Source: Lysobacteraceae bacterium NML03-0222 (lineage in GTDB: Bacteria > Pseudomonadota > Gammaproteobacteria > Xanthomonadales > Xanthomonadaceae). From it: a DNA stretch of 64,000 bases. Where the stretch lies: positions 186,001 to 250,000 of the forward strand of contig NWQM01000001.1 in NCBI GenBank assembly GCA_002798195.1, written 5' to 3'. The notes beneath the pieces are model-generated. The model searched no databases, was not told the origin of the DNA, and saw only the letters and a program-made list of their open reading frames with translations. The position numbers were made by a program, and so were the translations under genes. This document shows, piece by piece, positions 17,910 to 25,329 of this stretch; position 1 is the first letter of the stretch, and the number at the start of each line of letters is the position of its first letter.

Positions 17910-17989
17910 GCGCATCCCGGTGGTGACGCAGACTGCCTGCGGCGCTACGATTCACACTGTTTCACTTCACCCCAAAATACGGAGTTTTC

Positions 17990-18361
17990 ATGCTCAAGTT
18001 TCTTGAATCCCACGAATGGCTGCGCGTAGAAGGCAATCGTGCCGTTGTTGGTATTTCCGACCATGCCCAGGGTCTACTGGGTGACCTGGTGTATGTTGAA
18101 TTGCCCGCCGTGGGTGACGAGCTGGAAGCCGGCAATGCTTGCGCCGTGGTGGAATCGGTGAAGGCCGCCTCCGATGTGTATGCCCCGGTCAGCGGCAAAG
18201 TGGTGGAAATCAATGAGGCCCTTGCCGACAAGCCGGAAACCATCAACGAAGACGCTTTTGGCGAAGGCTGGCTGTTCGTCATTGAAATGAACAACCCATC
18301 TGATGCCGATGCCCTGCTCAGCGAAGACGCCTACAAGGCAAAAATTGCCGAAGAGCACTGA
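17990..18361 (+). CDS. gcvH: Glycine cleavage system H protein
   Basis: 123-residue lipoyl carrier that shuttles the aminomethyl intermediate between GcvP, GcvT and the dihydrolipoyl dehydrogenase. The lipoylated lysine is Lys58 in VVESVKAASDVYAP. The family opening HEWLRVEGN and the GEGWLFVIE segment (about residues 84-92) are present, and the length is normal. A strong terminator follows, so gcvT and gcvH probably end one transcript here. Confidence 0.97.
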   Translation: MLKFLESHEWLRVEGNRAVVGISDHAQGLLGDLVYVELPAVGDELEAGNACAVVESVKAASDVYAPVSGKVVEINEALADKPETINEDAFGEGWLFVIEMNNPSDADALLSEDAYKAKIAEEH

Positions 18362-18381
18362 TTCAAGTCATCGAACTACAG

Positions 18382-18409
18382 CGGCCACCTGTGGGTGGCC
18401 GTTTTTTTT
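18382..18409 (+). terminator. Rho-independent terminator after gcvH
   Basis: Stem CGGCCACC (18382-18389) pairs with GGTGGCCG (18394-18401) around a four-base loop, followed by eight T (18402-18409). Confidence 0.93.
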
Positions 18410-18451
18410 GTCTTTTTGCCGAAGGAAGCAAGTCAATGAGTGCCAAACAAG

Positions 18452-18480
18452 TTGACAGTGATGGAAAGCATGATTAGGTT
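18452..18480 (+). promoter_or_regulatory. Possible promoter of the Lys-rich protein gene
   Basis: A consensus -35 hexamer TTGACA (18452-18457) is followed after 17 bases by TAGGTT (18475-18480), a weak -10 (three of six). It lies after the gcvH terminator and 61 bases before the ATG at 18541. Confidence 0.35.
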
Positions 18481-18540
18481 CGGTAGCGTTGATTGCCTGT
18501 CCGGGTGATGCCGGAGGCGGATATTGATAAGGAGCTTTAT

Positions 18541-18924
18541 ATGGCGACGAAAAAGGCTGCCAAGAAAGTTGCTGCCAAAGAAGTGGTGAAAAAGGTGGCA
18601 ACAAAAAAAACAGTGGCAAAAAAAACGGCGACTAAGAAAACCGCTACCAGCAAAGTGACTGGAATCGCGGCCGAAAAGAGGGCTGTGGCCAAAAAAGCGG
18701 CCAAGACCGTTGCGAAGACGGCTGCAAGCGTTTCCGAAAAAGTCACTGAAAAGCGCGCAGCAACAAAAGTAGCCAAGGCAGTCGAGCCACCAGCGTCGCC
18801 ATTGATTGTCAAAAAGGCCGTCTCCAAAAAAGCACAGGCAAATTTGGTAAAGAGTGTGATGGAGAAGGCCGAGTCAAGAAGGGCTGCAGTAGTCATGCCA
18901 CTGACGCCCAAGCCGATTATTTGA
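18541..18924 (+). CDS. Lys/Ala-rich histone-H1-like protein
   Basis: 127-residue, very basic, low-complexity protein. ATG 18541 is preceded by AAGGAG (18530-18535). Residues 1-80 are built from short Lys/Ala/Thr/Val units of the AKKxA / ATKKT type, like histone H1 C-terminal tails and the bacterial AlgP/Hc1-like nucleoid proteins. The C-terminal third is less repetitive and ends with PLTPKPII. The expected role is DNA or RNA binding and compaction. The A-rich Lys codons (runs of AAA) make the region lower in GC than its neighbours. There are no enzyme motifs; function is inferred only from composition. Confidence 0.75.
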   Translation: MATKKAAKKVAAKEVVKKVATKKTVAKKTATKKTATSKVTGIAAEKRAVAKKAAKTVAKTAASVSEKVTEKRAATKVAKAVEPPASPLIVKKAVSKKAQANLVKSVMEKAESRRAAVVMPLTPKPII

Positions 18925-19006
18925 AGGACAGAGTCTGATTCTCGCGTGCGGGACTGGATAAAGTGCTGTAGCCCCACGTGCTGAGATCTGGGTCTGTAGT
19001 AGTGGC

Positions 19007-20317
19007 TCAGGATTCGTTGTCGAGCTTTAGCCAAGCAGTTTGTGGCAGGCCGATGGCGCTGTCGAGTATGGTGGGCAGGAGCCCCGAGGGTAGCGTGCTT
19101 TCGGCATTCCAGAGTATGGCAACGCCAAGACCCTGACGTGGTAGTACGGCCATTGATGCGCGATAGCCTTGTACTGCGCCGCCATGAAAATACATGGGGT
19201 GCCCCGCATAGTTGTAAACCCGCCAGCCCATGCCATACCCGGCCGAGTACAGCCGTTCGCGACGCCAGCCTCCGGCACGTATTTCGCTGGGGGTGTCGAT
19301 GCGTGAGGTATGCAGCCTATTGAGCAGTTGTGGTGAAACGATATCCGGGCGATAGCCGGTCTGTGCCAGAAGGTATTGCGCCATATCAGCAGCACTGGCG
19401 TTGACACCTGCGGCAGGCCCCAGACGGTAGTAGGTTGGCTTGGGCATCAAGGAGCGCCAGCCGCTACCGGCACGGATATGCGGTTTGGCCCAGCTGGGGC
19501 TGCGGGTGATGCCCTCAAGACCCAGGCTGGCATCACTCATGCCCAGCGGCTTGAAAATGCGTTGCTGGATATGTTCGTCGAACATTCGTCCAGTCGCGGC
19601 AAACACCACATCGCCAAATACGCTGAAGGCGACGTTTTGGTAGGAATAGCACTCGCCAGGCTCACAGGAAAGAGGGGCGCTGGCCAATTTGGCGCGCACA
19701 CTCGAATAGCTGGCATTGGCCTGAATATCGCGGTCAAATGCAGTACGCGGCAAGCCGGTGCCATGGCTTAGCAGGTTGGAAATCGACAGGCGCGAGGTGG
19801 CATCGGCGCTGCGTAGCCGGAACTCGGGAACATAGCGCACTACTGGCTGATTCAAATCCAGTACGCCGTCCTCCACCAGCATCCCGCCAAGCGTGCCGGA
19901 AAAAGTTTTCGACAGCGATGCCAGGCGGAATACGGTATGGGCATCCACTGGCCGAGGATTGAGGGTGTCAGTGACACCATAGCCGCGTGCGGAAAGGATT
20001 TTGCCGTCCTTGACAATGGCAACGGCCAGGCCGGGAACACGCTGATTGGCCACAATCTGTCTTGCCATTTGTTCAAAAGTGCGCACATCAAATGGCAATG
20101 GGGCTGCGATTTCAGGCGGTGTTTGTTGCTGCTGCTGGCGCTGCTCGCGTGCCTTGAGATATTCATCCAGGGGGGAGCCCGGCTGCGCGACCAAACCACC
20201 TGTGCGACGGTTATCAGTTTGTTGCGCCAGCACGGTGTGACTGGGGAGCAATGCCATCACGCCAAATTGCAATGCAAGCAGGGCAGGGAGAAGGCGTTTG
20301 CGTGTGGCCAGGCTCAT
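19007..20317 (-). CDS. Exported serine hydrolase, class C beta-lactamase family
   Basis: 436-residue secreted protein of the beta-lactamase/DD-peptidase superfamily (PF00144 type). The signal peptide ends near HTVLAQQ (residue about 31). A Gln-rich linker (QRQQQQQ, about 60-65) precedes the catalytic domain. Active-site motifs: SLSK (S134-x-x-K137), YQN (Y226-x-N228) and a C-terminal FHGG in place of the KTG box. This set fits esterase, DD-peptidase or beta-lactamase-like activity; substrate unknown. It is a single gene, divergent from the translocase-like carrier. The stop lies near the end of the Lys-rich gene, so the two are convergent. Confidence 0.85.
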   Translation of the reverse strand: MSLATRKRLLPALLALQFGVMALLPSHTVLAQQTDNRRTGGLVAQPGSPLDEYLKAREQRQQQQQTPPEIAAPLPFDVRTFEQMARQIVANQRVPGLAVAIVKDGKILSARGYGVTDTLNPRPVDAHTVFRLASLSKTFSGTLGGMLVEDGVLDLNQPVVRYVPEFRLRSADATSRLSISNLLSHGTGLPRTAFDRDIQANASYSSVRAKLASAPLSCEPGECYSYQNVAFSVFGDVVFAATGRMFDEHIQQRIFKPLGMSDASLGLEGITRSPSWAKPHIRAGSGWRSLMPKPTYYRLGPAAGVNASAADMAQYLLAQTGYRPDIVSPQLLNRLHTSRIDTPSEIRAGGWRRERLYSAGYGMGWRVYNYAGHPMYFHGGAVQGYRASMAVLPRQGLGVAILWNAESTLPSGLLPTILDSAIGLPQTAWLKLDNES

Positions 20318-20498
20318 GGTGCTTTCAGTCGAGGATGATGGGTTTGATACTAATGCCTATGGCATGAAAGTGCATGAATATGCGCAAATTGTGTGTGCAA
20401 CATATTGATTGCAAGGGCTCATGTGGCGTGTTTGCTGATGGCTTCTAGCCAGCGGCATTGCGATGGGCTAACGTGCGCTGGATTGAATGGAGCCAAGC

Positions 20499-21836
20499 AT
20501 GCCTTCCCCTGACGCTTCTGCCCTTGCACGACTCCGTGCCGAGCTTGCCGGCTCGCCCGCCTTGCTTTGGGCCCTGCTGTATTTTTTCTGCCTGCTGTGC
20601 GGCTACTACGTGCTGCGCCCGGTGCGTGAGGCGATGGGCGCATCGGCGGATGTGCTGGCAGTGTTCCCGCAGGGCATGATTGACTGGGCGGCAGCGCGTG
20701 GCTGGGCGCTCAAGGACTTCACCCTGCAAATCCTGTTCACCGGCACTTTCATTGCGATGCTGGTTTTGCAGCCCTTGTATGGTGCGCTGGTATCGCGCTT
20801 TCCGCGTCGGGTATTTCTGCCTGCGGTGTATGTATTGTTCATCGCTTGCCTGGTGGGGTTTTGGTGGGCATTTGAGCGTCAGCTTCCCGGCCGTGGCGCG
20901 CTGTTCTTCATCTGGGTGGCAGTGTTCAATCTGTTCGCGGTATCGGTGTTCTGGAGCTATATGGCCGATGTGTTCGATAACGAGCAGGCCAAGCGGGTAT
21001 ATGGCTTTATCGGTGCAGGCGGCACCATCGGTGCCTTGACCGGCCCTGCGATTACCAATTTTCTGGTCGGCATTATCGGCGTGGGCAATCTGCTGCTGGT
21101 ATCCATCGGTTTTCTGATGGCCTGTCTTTTTTGCATCATGCAATTGCGCCCGCATGCCCTTCAACGTGAGCAACAGCAAGGGCAGCTGCAATCGGGCAAG
21201 GCCATAGGCGGCTCGGTCTGGGCAGGCATGAAGCTGGTCGCAACAGACCCACTGCTGCGCGCGCTGGCATTACTGATGTTCTTTGGTGTGGGTGTGGGAA
21301 CCTTGCTCTACAACGAGCAAGCCGCCATCGTACGAGCGGCTTACCCCGATGCCAGTGATGCCACCCGGTTTTATTCGCGCATCGACTGGGCCATCAATGG
21401 CCTGACGCTGGTGGTGCAGCTATTCCTGACCCGTTGGCTGCTGCGTCGCCATGGCATCACCCCGGCGCTTTTGATTCCGGGCTTTGCCATTCTGGCAGGC
21501 TACAGCCTGTTGGCCATGTCGCCGATGCCGCTATTTGTGGCGCTTGCCCAGATTGTGACCCGCGCCGGTGAGTTTGCACTGGCAAAACCGGCGCGCGAAA
21601 CCCTCTATACCCGTGTCAATCGGGAGTCCCGCTACAAGGCCAAGGCATTCATCGACACCGCGGTGTATCGCGGAGGTGACCTTGGTTTTGTGTGGCTGCA
21701 CAAATGGCTGGCGATGTTCGGCTCGCGCATGGTGTTTGTGGCCGGCATTGGTGTCAGTATTGCGATGTTGTTGAGTGCCTTGCAGGTCATCAAGCATCAA
21801 AAGCAGCTGAAGCCAGCGCCATCCGTAAAGCCATGA
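20499..21836 (+). CDS. ATP/ADP-translocase-like MFS carrier
   Basis: 445-residue polytopic membrane protein with about 12 spans. The N-terminal GYYVLRPVREAMG motif and the central FWSYMADVFDNEQAKRVYGF segment (about residues 165-184) followed by GAGGTIGALTGP are those of the COG3202-like group related to nucleotide translocases, here in a likely free-living bacterium. ATG 20499 has GGAG six bases upstream and is preferred over ATG 20487. The substrate is not known; nucleotide exchange should not be assumed. There is no operon partner on this strand; the M28 peptidase gene follows after 70 bases. Confidence 0.75.
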   Translation: MPSPDASALARLRAELAGSPALLWALLYFFCLLCGYYVLRPVREAMGASADVLAVFPQGMIDWAAARGWALKDFTLQILFTGTFIAMLVLQPLYGALVSRFPRRVFLPAVYVLFIACLVGFWWAFERQLPGRGALFFIWVAVFNLFAVSVFWSYMADVFDNEQAKRVYGFIGAGGTIGALTGPAITNFLVGIIGVGNLLLVSIGFLMACLFCIMQLRPHALQREQQQGQLQSGKAIGGSVWAGMKLVATDPLLRALALLMFFGVGVGTLLYNEQAAIVRAAYPDASDATRFYSRIDWAINGLTLVVQLFLTRWLLRRHGITPALLIPGFAILAGYSLLAMSPMPLFVALAQIVTRAGEFALAKPARETLYTRVNRESRYKAKAFIDTAVYRGGDLGFVWLHKWLAMFGSRMVFVAGIGVSIAMLLSALQVIKHQKQLKPAPSVKP

Positions 21837-21906
21837 GCGTTGGCAAAGGCTCGATACGGGTTTGTGCTTACATTGTGTTTTTTGGACTAAAAACGAGACG
21901 AGAAGA

Positions 21907-23553
21907 ATGAATTTTGCGATTTCTTTGCGAGCCAGTGCTTTGGCGGTGTGTCTTGGTGCGCTAATGGTGCCGCAAACACCGTTGCAGGCGCAGGGGCGGA
22001 ACAACCAGCAGCATGAACCGGTAGATATCGAGATGGTATCGCGCATCCGCCAGGAGGCATTCCAGCGCTCGCAGGTGATGGCAACCATGACCCATTTGAC
22101 CGAGAAAATCGGGGCGCGGCTGACCAATTCTCCGGCAATGACGGCGGCCAATGAATGGACCGCCTCGCAGTTGCGTGGTTGGGGGCTTGCCAATGTCCAT
22201 CAGGATGTTGTCGATGGCCTGGGACGCGGCTGGGAGTTCAGCCATTCGCGGGTGGAAATGTTGGCGCCGCGCACGCTGCCGCTGCACGCCTTGCCGAAGG
22301 CCTGGACGCCCGGCACCCAGGGCACGGTAGAGGGCGAAGTGGTTGCCCTCAAGCTGGAAAAGCCCGAAGACCTTGAAAAGCACAAGGGCAAGCTGCGCGG
22401 CAAGATATTGTTTGTCTCGGATTTGCGCGATTACAAGCCGGGGACCGAGCCGGACTTCCACCGCCATGATGATGAAAGCCTGGTGCGGATGCAGACGTTC
22501 GAAGTGCCCAAAGACCGGGCTACCAGCAACCGCGAGGCGGATGCCAGACGCTTTGGCGAGCGTGTCCAGTTCCAGCGGCAGCTGCGCCAGTTCCTGATGG
22601 ATGAAGGTGTTCTGGCGACCGTGAGCATCAGCAGTTGGGACAATGGCTTGTTGCGATTGGGCGGCGGCGGTGCGCGCCGTAGCCGGGATGAGCCTGCAGG
22701 CGTGCCGGACTTGGTGATGATTGCCACTCATTACAACCAAGTGATGCGCGCCCTGAATCGCAAGGAGGCCGTGAGGCTGCGGCTGGATGTGGGGGCACGT
22801 TTTACCGATAGCGATGACCAGCCCGGCTACAACACCATCGCTGAGCTTGCAGGCAGCGACAAGCGCGATGAAGTGGTGATGCTGGGCGCACATCTGGACT
22901 CCTGGCATACCGGTACTGGTGCTTCGGACAATGCCGCCGGGGTGGCGGTGATGATGGAGGCAATGCGCATCCTGAAGCAATTGAATGCCAAGCCGCGTCG
23001 CACCATCCGTATCGCCCTGTGGACTGGCGAAGAACAAGGATTGATTGGCTCGCAGGATTATGTGGCACGGCATTTTGCCAAACGCCCAGAGCCGAGCGAC
23101 CCGGCAGAAAAAGACTTGCCCTTGTCTTTGCGCAGCCCGGCCGGGCCGCTTGTGCGAACCCGCGCACATGAAAAGTTCTCGGTGTATTTCAATATGGACA
23201 ATGGCAGCGGTCGCATCCGCGGCATCTATGCCCAGGAAAACCTCGCGGCAGTGCCGATTTTTGAGGCCTGGTTAAAGCCTTTCCATGATGTGGGCGCAAC
23301 GACCGTGGTCAGCCGCAATACTGGCAGCACCGACCATATCGCTTTTGACCGTGTGGGCTTGCCGGGCTTCCAATTCGTGCAGGATCGTCTGGATTATTTC
23401 AGCAACGTCCATCACAGCCATCTGGATACGCTTGACCATGTGCAGCCCGAAGACCTGAAGCAAGCGGCTGCCATCGTGGCCGCATTTGCCTGGCATGCGG
23501 CCAACCGCGAAGAAAAAATGCCGCGCAAGCTGTTTGTGGACGAGGGCCGCTAA
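21907..23553 (+). CDS. Exported M28-family metallopeptidase
   Basis: 548-residue secreted zinc aminopeptidase-like protein. The start is ATG 21907 with AGAAG just upstream; an in-frame extension to 21862 would add residues before the signal peptide. The signal peptide ends near PLQAQG (about residue 29). A protease-associated-like insert (about 100-240) precedes the M28 core: GAHLDSWHTGTGASDNAAG supplies the His and bridging Asp ligands, WTGEEQGLIGS the catalytic Glu and zinc ligand, and STDHIAFDRVGLPGF the last His region. Probable role: periplasmic or extracellular peptide degradation. Confidence 0.9.
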   Translation: MNFAISLRASALAVCLGALMVPQTPLQAQGRNNQQHEPVDIEMVSRIRQEAFQRSQVMATMTHLTEKIGARLTNSPAMTAANEWTASQLRGWGLANVHQDVVDGLGRGWEFSHSRVEMLAPRTLPLHALPKAWTPGTQGTVEGEVVALKLEKPEDLEKHKGKLRGKILFVSDLRDYKPGTEPDFHRHDDESLVRMQTFEVPKDRATSNREADARRFGERVQFQRQLRQFLMDEGVLATVSISSWDNGLLRLGGGGARRSRDEPAGVPDLVMIATHYNQVMRALNRKEAVRLRLDVGARFTDSDDQPGYNTIAELAGSDKRDEVVMLGAHLDSWHTGTGASDNAAGVAVMMEAMRILKQLNAKPRRTIRIALWTGEEQGLIGSQDYVARHFAKRPEPSDPAEKDLPLSLRSPAGPLVRTRAHEKFSVYFNMDNGSGRIRGIYAQENLAAVPIFEAWLKPFHDVGATTVVSRNTGSTDHIAFDRVGLPGFQFVQDRLDYFSNVHHSHLDTLDHVQPEDLKQAAAIVAAFAWHAANREEKMPRKLFVDEGR

Positions 23554-23566
23554 GCGGCCGACTCCG

Positions 23567-23592
23567 ACAGGCAGGCAAGGATGCCTGCCTGT
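23567..23592. terminator. Intergenic hairpin between convergent M28 and telA genes
   Basis: ACAGGCAGGCA (23567-23577) and TGCCTGCCTGT (23582-23592) form an 11-bp perfect stem with an AGGA loop. It sits in the 46-base gap between the ends of the two convergent genes, 14 bases past one stop and 8 past the other. There is no strong T run, so termination may be weak or rely on Rho. Confidence 0.6.
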
Positions 23593-23599
23593 TGCACCA

Positions 23600-24685
23600 T
23601 CAGGGATTTTCCTGGGTGGTTAGGGCGAGGCGTTGTTGCAGGTCTTGGCGCATGCGGGTGATTTCGTTGCTGGCCTCAAGGCGTTGTGCCATGCCTTCGC
23701 GGTGGATTTGCCGGACTTCTTCCACGGTCTGGATAAGTTTTTCGTGCACTGTGCGCAGGGTGTCGATGTCGAGGATGCCGCGCTGGTTGGCACGGGCGGT
23801 TTCCACCGCGGTTTGCTGAATCAGTTCGGCATTGCGGCGCATCAGCGCGTTGCTGGCCTCATCGATGGCGCCGGCAAGCTGCGTGGCGCTTTTCTGGTCG
23901 GCAAGTGAAAGCTGGATGGCGAACTGGTTGCGCCACATCGGCAGGGTGATGTCGCGCACGGCGGAGAATTTTTCGATCAGCTGGATGGCATTGGCCTGAA
24001 TCAGCCGGATCATCGGCAGCATTTGCTCATTGGCGTGCTGCAAAAGGTGCAGGTCGGACACGCGCTTGTCGAGCTGGCGGATGGCGCTGTCGAGCTCGCC
24101 GCGGCGGATGCGCGATTCGGGGTCTTCTGCGCTGGCAAGTGCGGCCAGCTCCTGTTCCAGCTCGGCAAGGCGTGCGCGTCCGGCGGCGACATGGATGCCC
24201 AGCTCGCGGTGCTCATCACGCACGATCTGGTGCATCTGCTCGTACTCGCCAACGCGCTGGCTCTGCCGTGCCTGGGTCTGGCCGACATCGTGCATCAGTC
24301 GGTCAATCTGGCTATTGGTGCTGCTGTACTTCTGCACCAGCTCCTCGCGGCCAGCTTTGAACTTGTCAATCAAGGGGCCAAGCAGTGGCACTTTGGAACG
24401 GTTGGCGAAGGCGCCGAGGTCAAGACTGCGGGCGATTTTCACCACTTCGCCAAGTTTTTCGCCGCTCTCGTCCAGGTCGGAATTGCGCACCTTGTCCAGC
24501 AATTGCGTGGAAAAGCCGCTGCTGCGGCGGCTGGCTTCGCTGCCATAGCGCTGCAAATTGGTCGGGCTCAAATCCTGCAGGGGCTTGGCAGCCTCGGCAA
24601 TGCGCGGCAGGTCGGCTTCGGTCAGGCCCAGTGATTTCAGTGTCTGGCTGTCGGGCAGGGCGGCAAGTGCGTTTTCCGAGTTCAT
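23600..24685 (-). CDS. telA: TelA/YaaN-family toxic anion resistance protein
   Basis: 361-residue, mostly helical cytoplasmic protein of the TelA family, historically linked to tellurite resistance and to cell-envelope stress. Family features include the VPLLGPLIDKF segment (about residues 97-108), followed by long coiled coils rich in Gln, Arg and Glu and the MLPMIRLIQANAIQLIEKF and LPMWRNQFAIQLSL motifs (about 220-265). It is the last gene of the ten-gene minus-strand operon and overlaps the preceding gene by four bases. The substrate-free, scaffold-like composition suggests a structural partner rather than an enzyme. Confidence 0.9.
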   Translation of the reverse strand: MNSENALAALPDSQTLKSLGLTEADLPRIAEAAKPLQDLSPTNLQRYGSEASRRSSGFSTQLLDKVRNSDLDESGEKLGEVVKIARSLDLGAFANRSKVPLLGPLIDKFKAGREELVQKYSSTNSQIDRLMHDVGQTQARQSQRVGEYEQMHQIVRDEHRELGIHVAAGRARLAELEQELAALASAEDPESRIRRGELDSAIRQLDKRVSDLHLLQHANEQMLPMIRLIQANAIQLIEKFSAVRDITLPMWRNQFAIQLSLADQKSATQLAGAIDEASNALMRRNAELIQQTAVETARANQRGILDIDTLRTVHEKLIQTVEEVRQIHREGMAQRLEASNEITRMRQDLQQRLALTTQENP

Positions 24686-25329
24686 GATGTCTCCGCGTCT
24701 TTAGGATGGAGTTGGGGTTTGAGGACGGCCAGTGCGCGCAGGGTATTGCAGGCATGCCGGTAGGCTTGTTGCTGCTGCACGCTGGCATTGACCGCATCGG
24801 TTTGCGCCAGTACCGACAATAACCCCTGGCGCAGGGTGGGGAAAGCCTCGCCGAGGATGGCGTGCTGATCATGGATGAGCGCAAGCTGCTGGCTGCTCAT
24901 TTCCAGCAGCAGGCGCATTTGCGCAAGGCGCTGTTCTGCCTGTGCATGGGTTGGGCTGCCAGCAAGGTTTTGGTCTGCGGCTTGCAGCCGGGTGAGCAGG
25001 CTGGAGAGCCTGTCCTCATGCCTGGCCAGGGCGTCACCATAGTGCTGCCATTGTGCCTCCAGGGTGTCGAGCCGGTGCTTGAGCAGTGGCGCTTGCTGGC
25101 GCAGCTCGCGGGCGCGCAGGCCGGTGTCGATGTCGCGGCCAAGGAGTCGTCCCAGCCAGCCGACGCGGCGCTTGATGGCGGCCTTGTCGGCGGCGATGAA
25201 GGCCAGATGGATGTCGTCAAACAGCGCCACGATATGCGGCAAGGGCGAGCCTTCGGCCAACAGCCCGGCCAGCGCGGCCTGCGCATCGCGGGCTTCTTCA
25301 AGCAGGGGATTGAGCTCGGTTGCACTCAT
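24682..25329 (-). CDS. Unrecognised helical protein between TelA and the giant ATPase
   Basis: 215-residue protein that I do not recognise. It is almost entirely helical with heptad-like Leu/Ala/Gln/Arg patterns. An acidic start (LNPLLEEARDAQAALAGLL) is followed by an amphipathic basic stretch VGWLGRLLGRDI near residues 57-68, then long coiled-coil regions. There are no membrane spans, signal peptide, cysteines or catalytic motifs. The ATG overlaps the giant ATPase stop and the stop overlaps the telA start, so production is probably coupled to both. In Bacillus an unrelated-looking protein, XpaC, pairs with the TelA homologue; a similar partner role is an inference. Confidence 0.8.
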   Translation of the reverse strand: MSATELNPLLEEARDAQAALAGLLAEGSPLPHIVALFDDIHLAFIAADKAAIKRRVGWLGRLLGRDIDTGLRARELRQQAPLLKHRLDTLEAQWQHYGDALARHEDRLSSLLTRLQAADQNLAGSPTHAQAEQRLAQMRLLLEMSSQQLALIHDQHAILGEAFPTLRQGLLSVLAQTDAVNASVQQQQAYRHACNTLRALAVLKPQLHPKDAETS

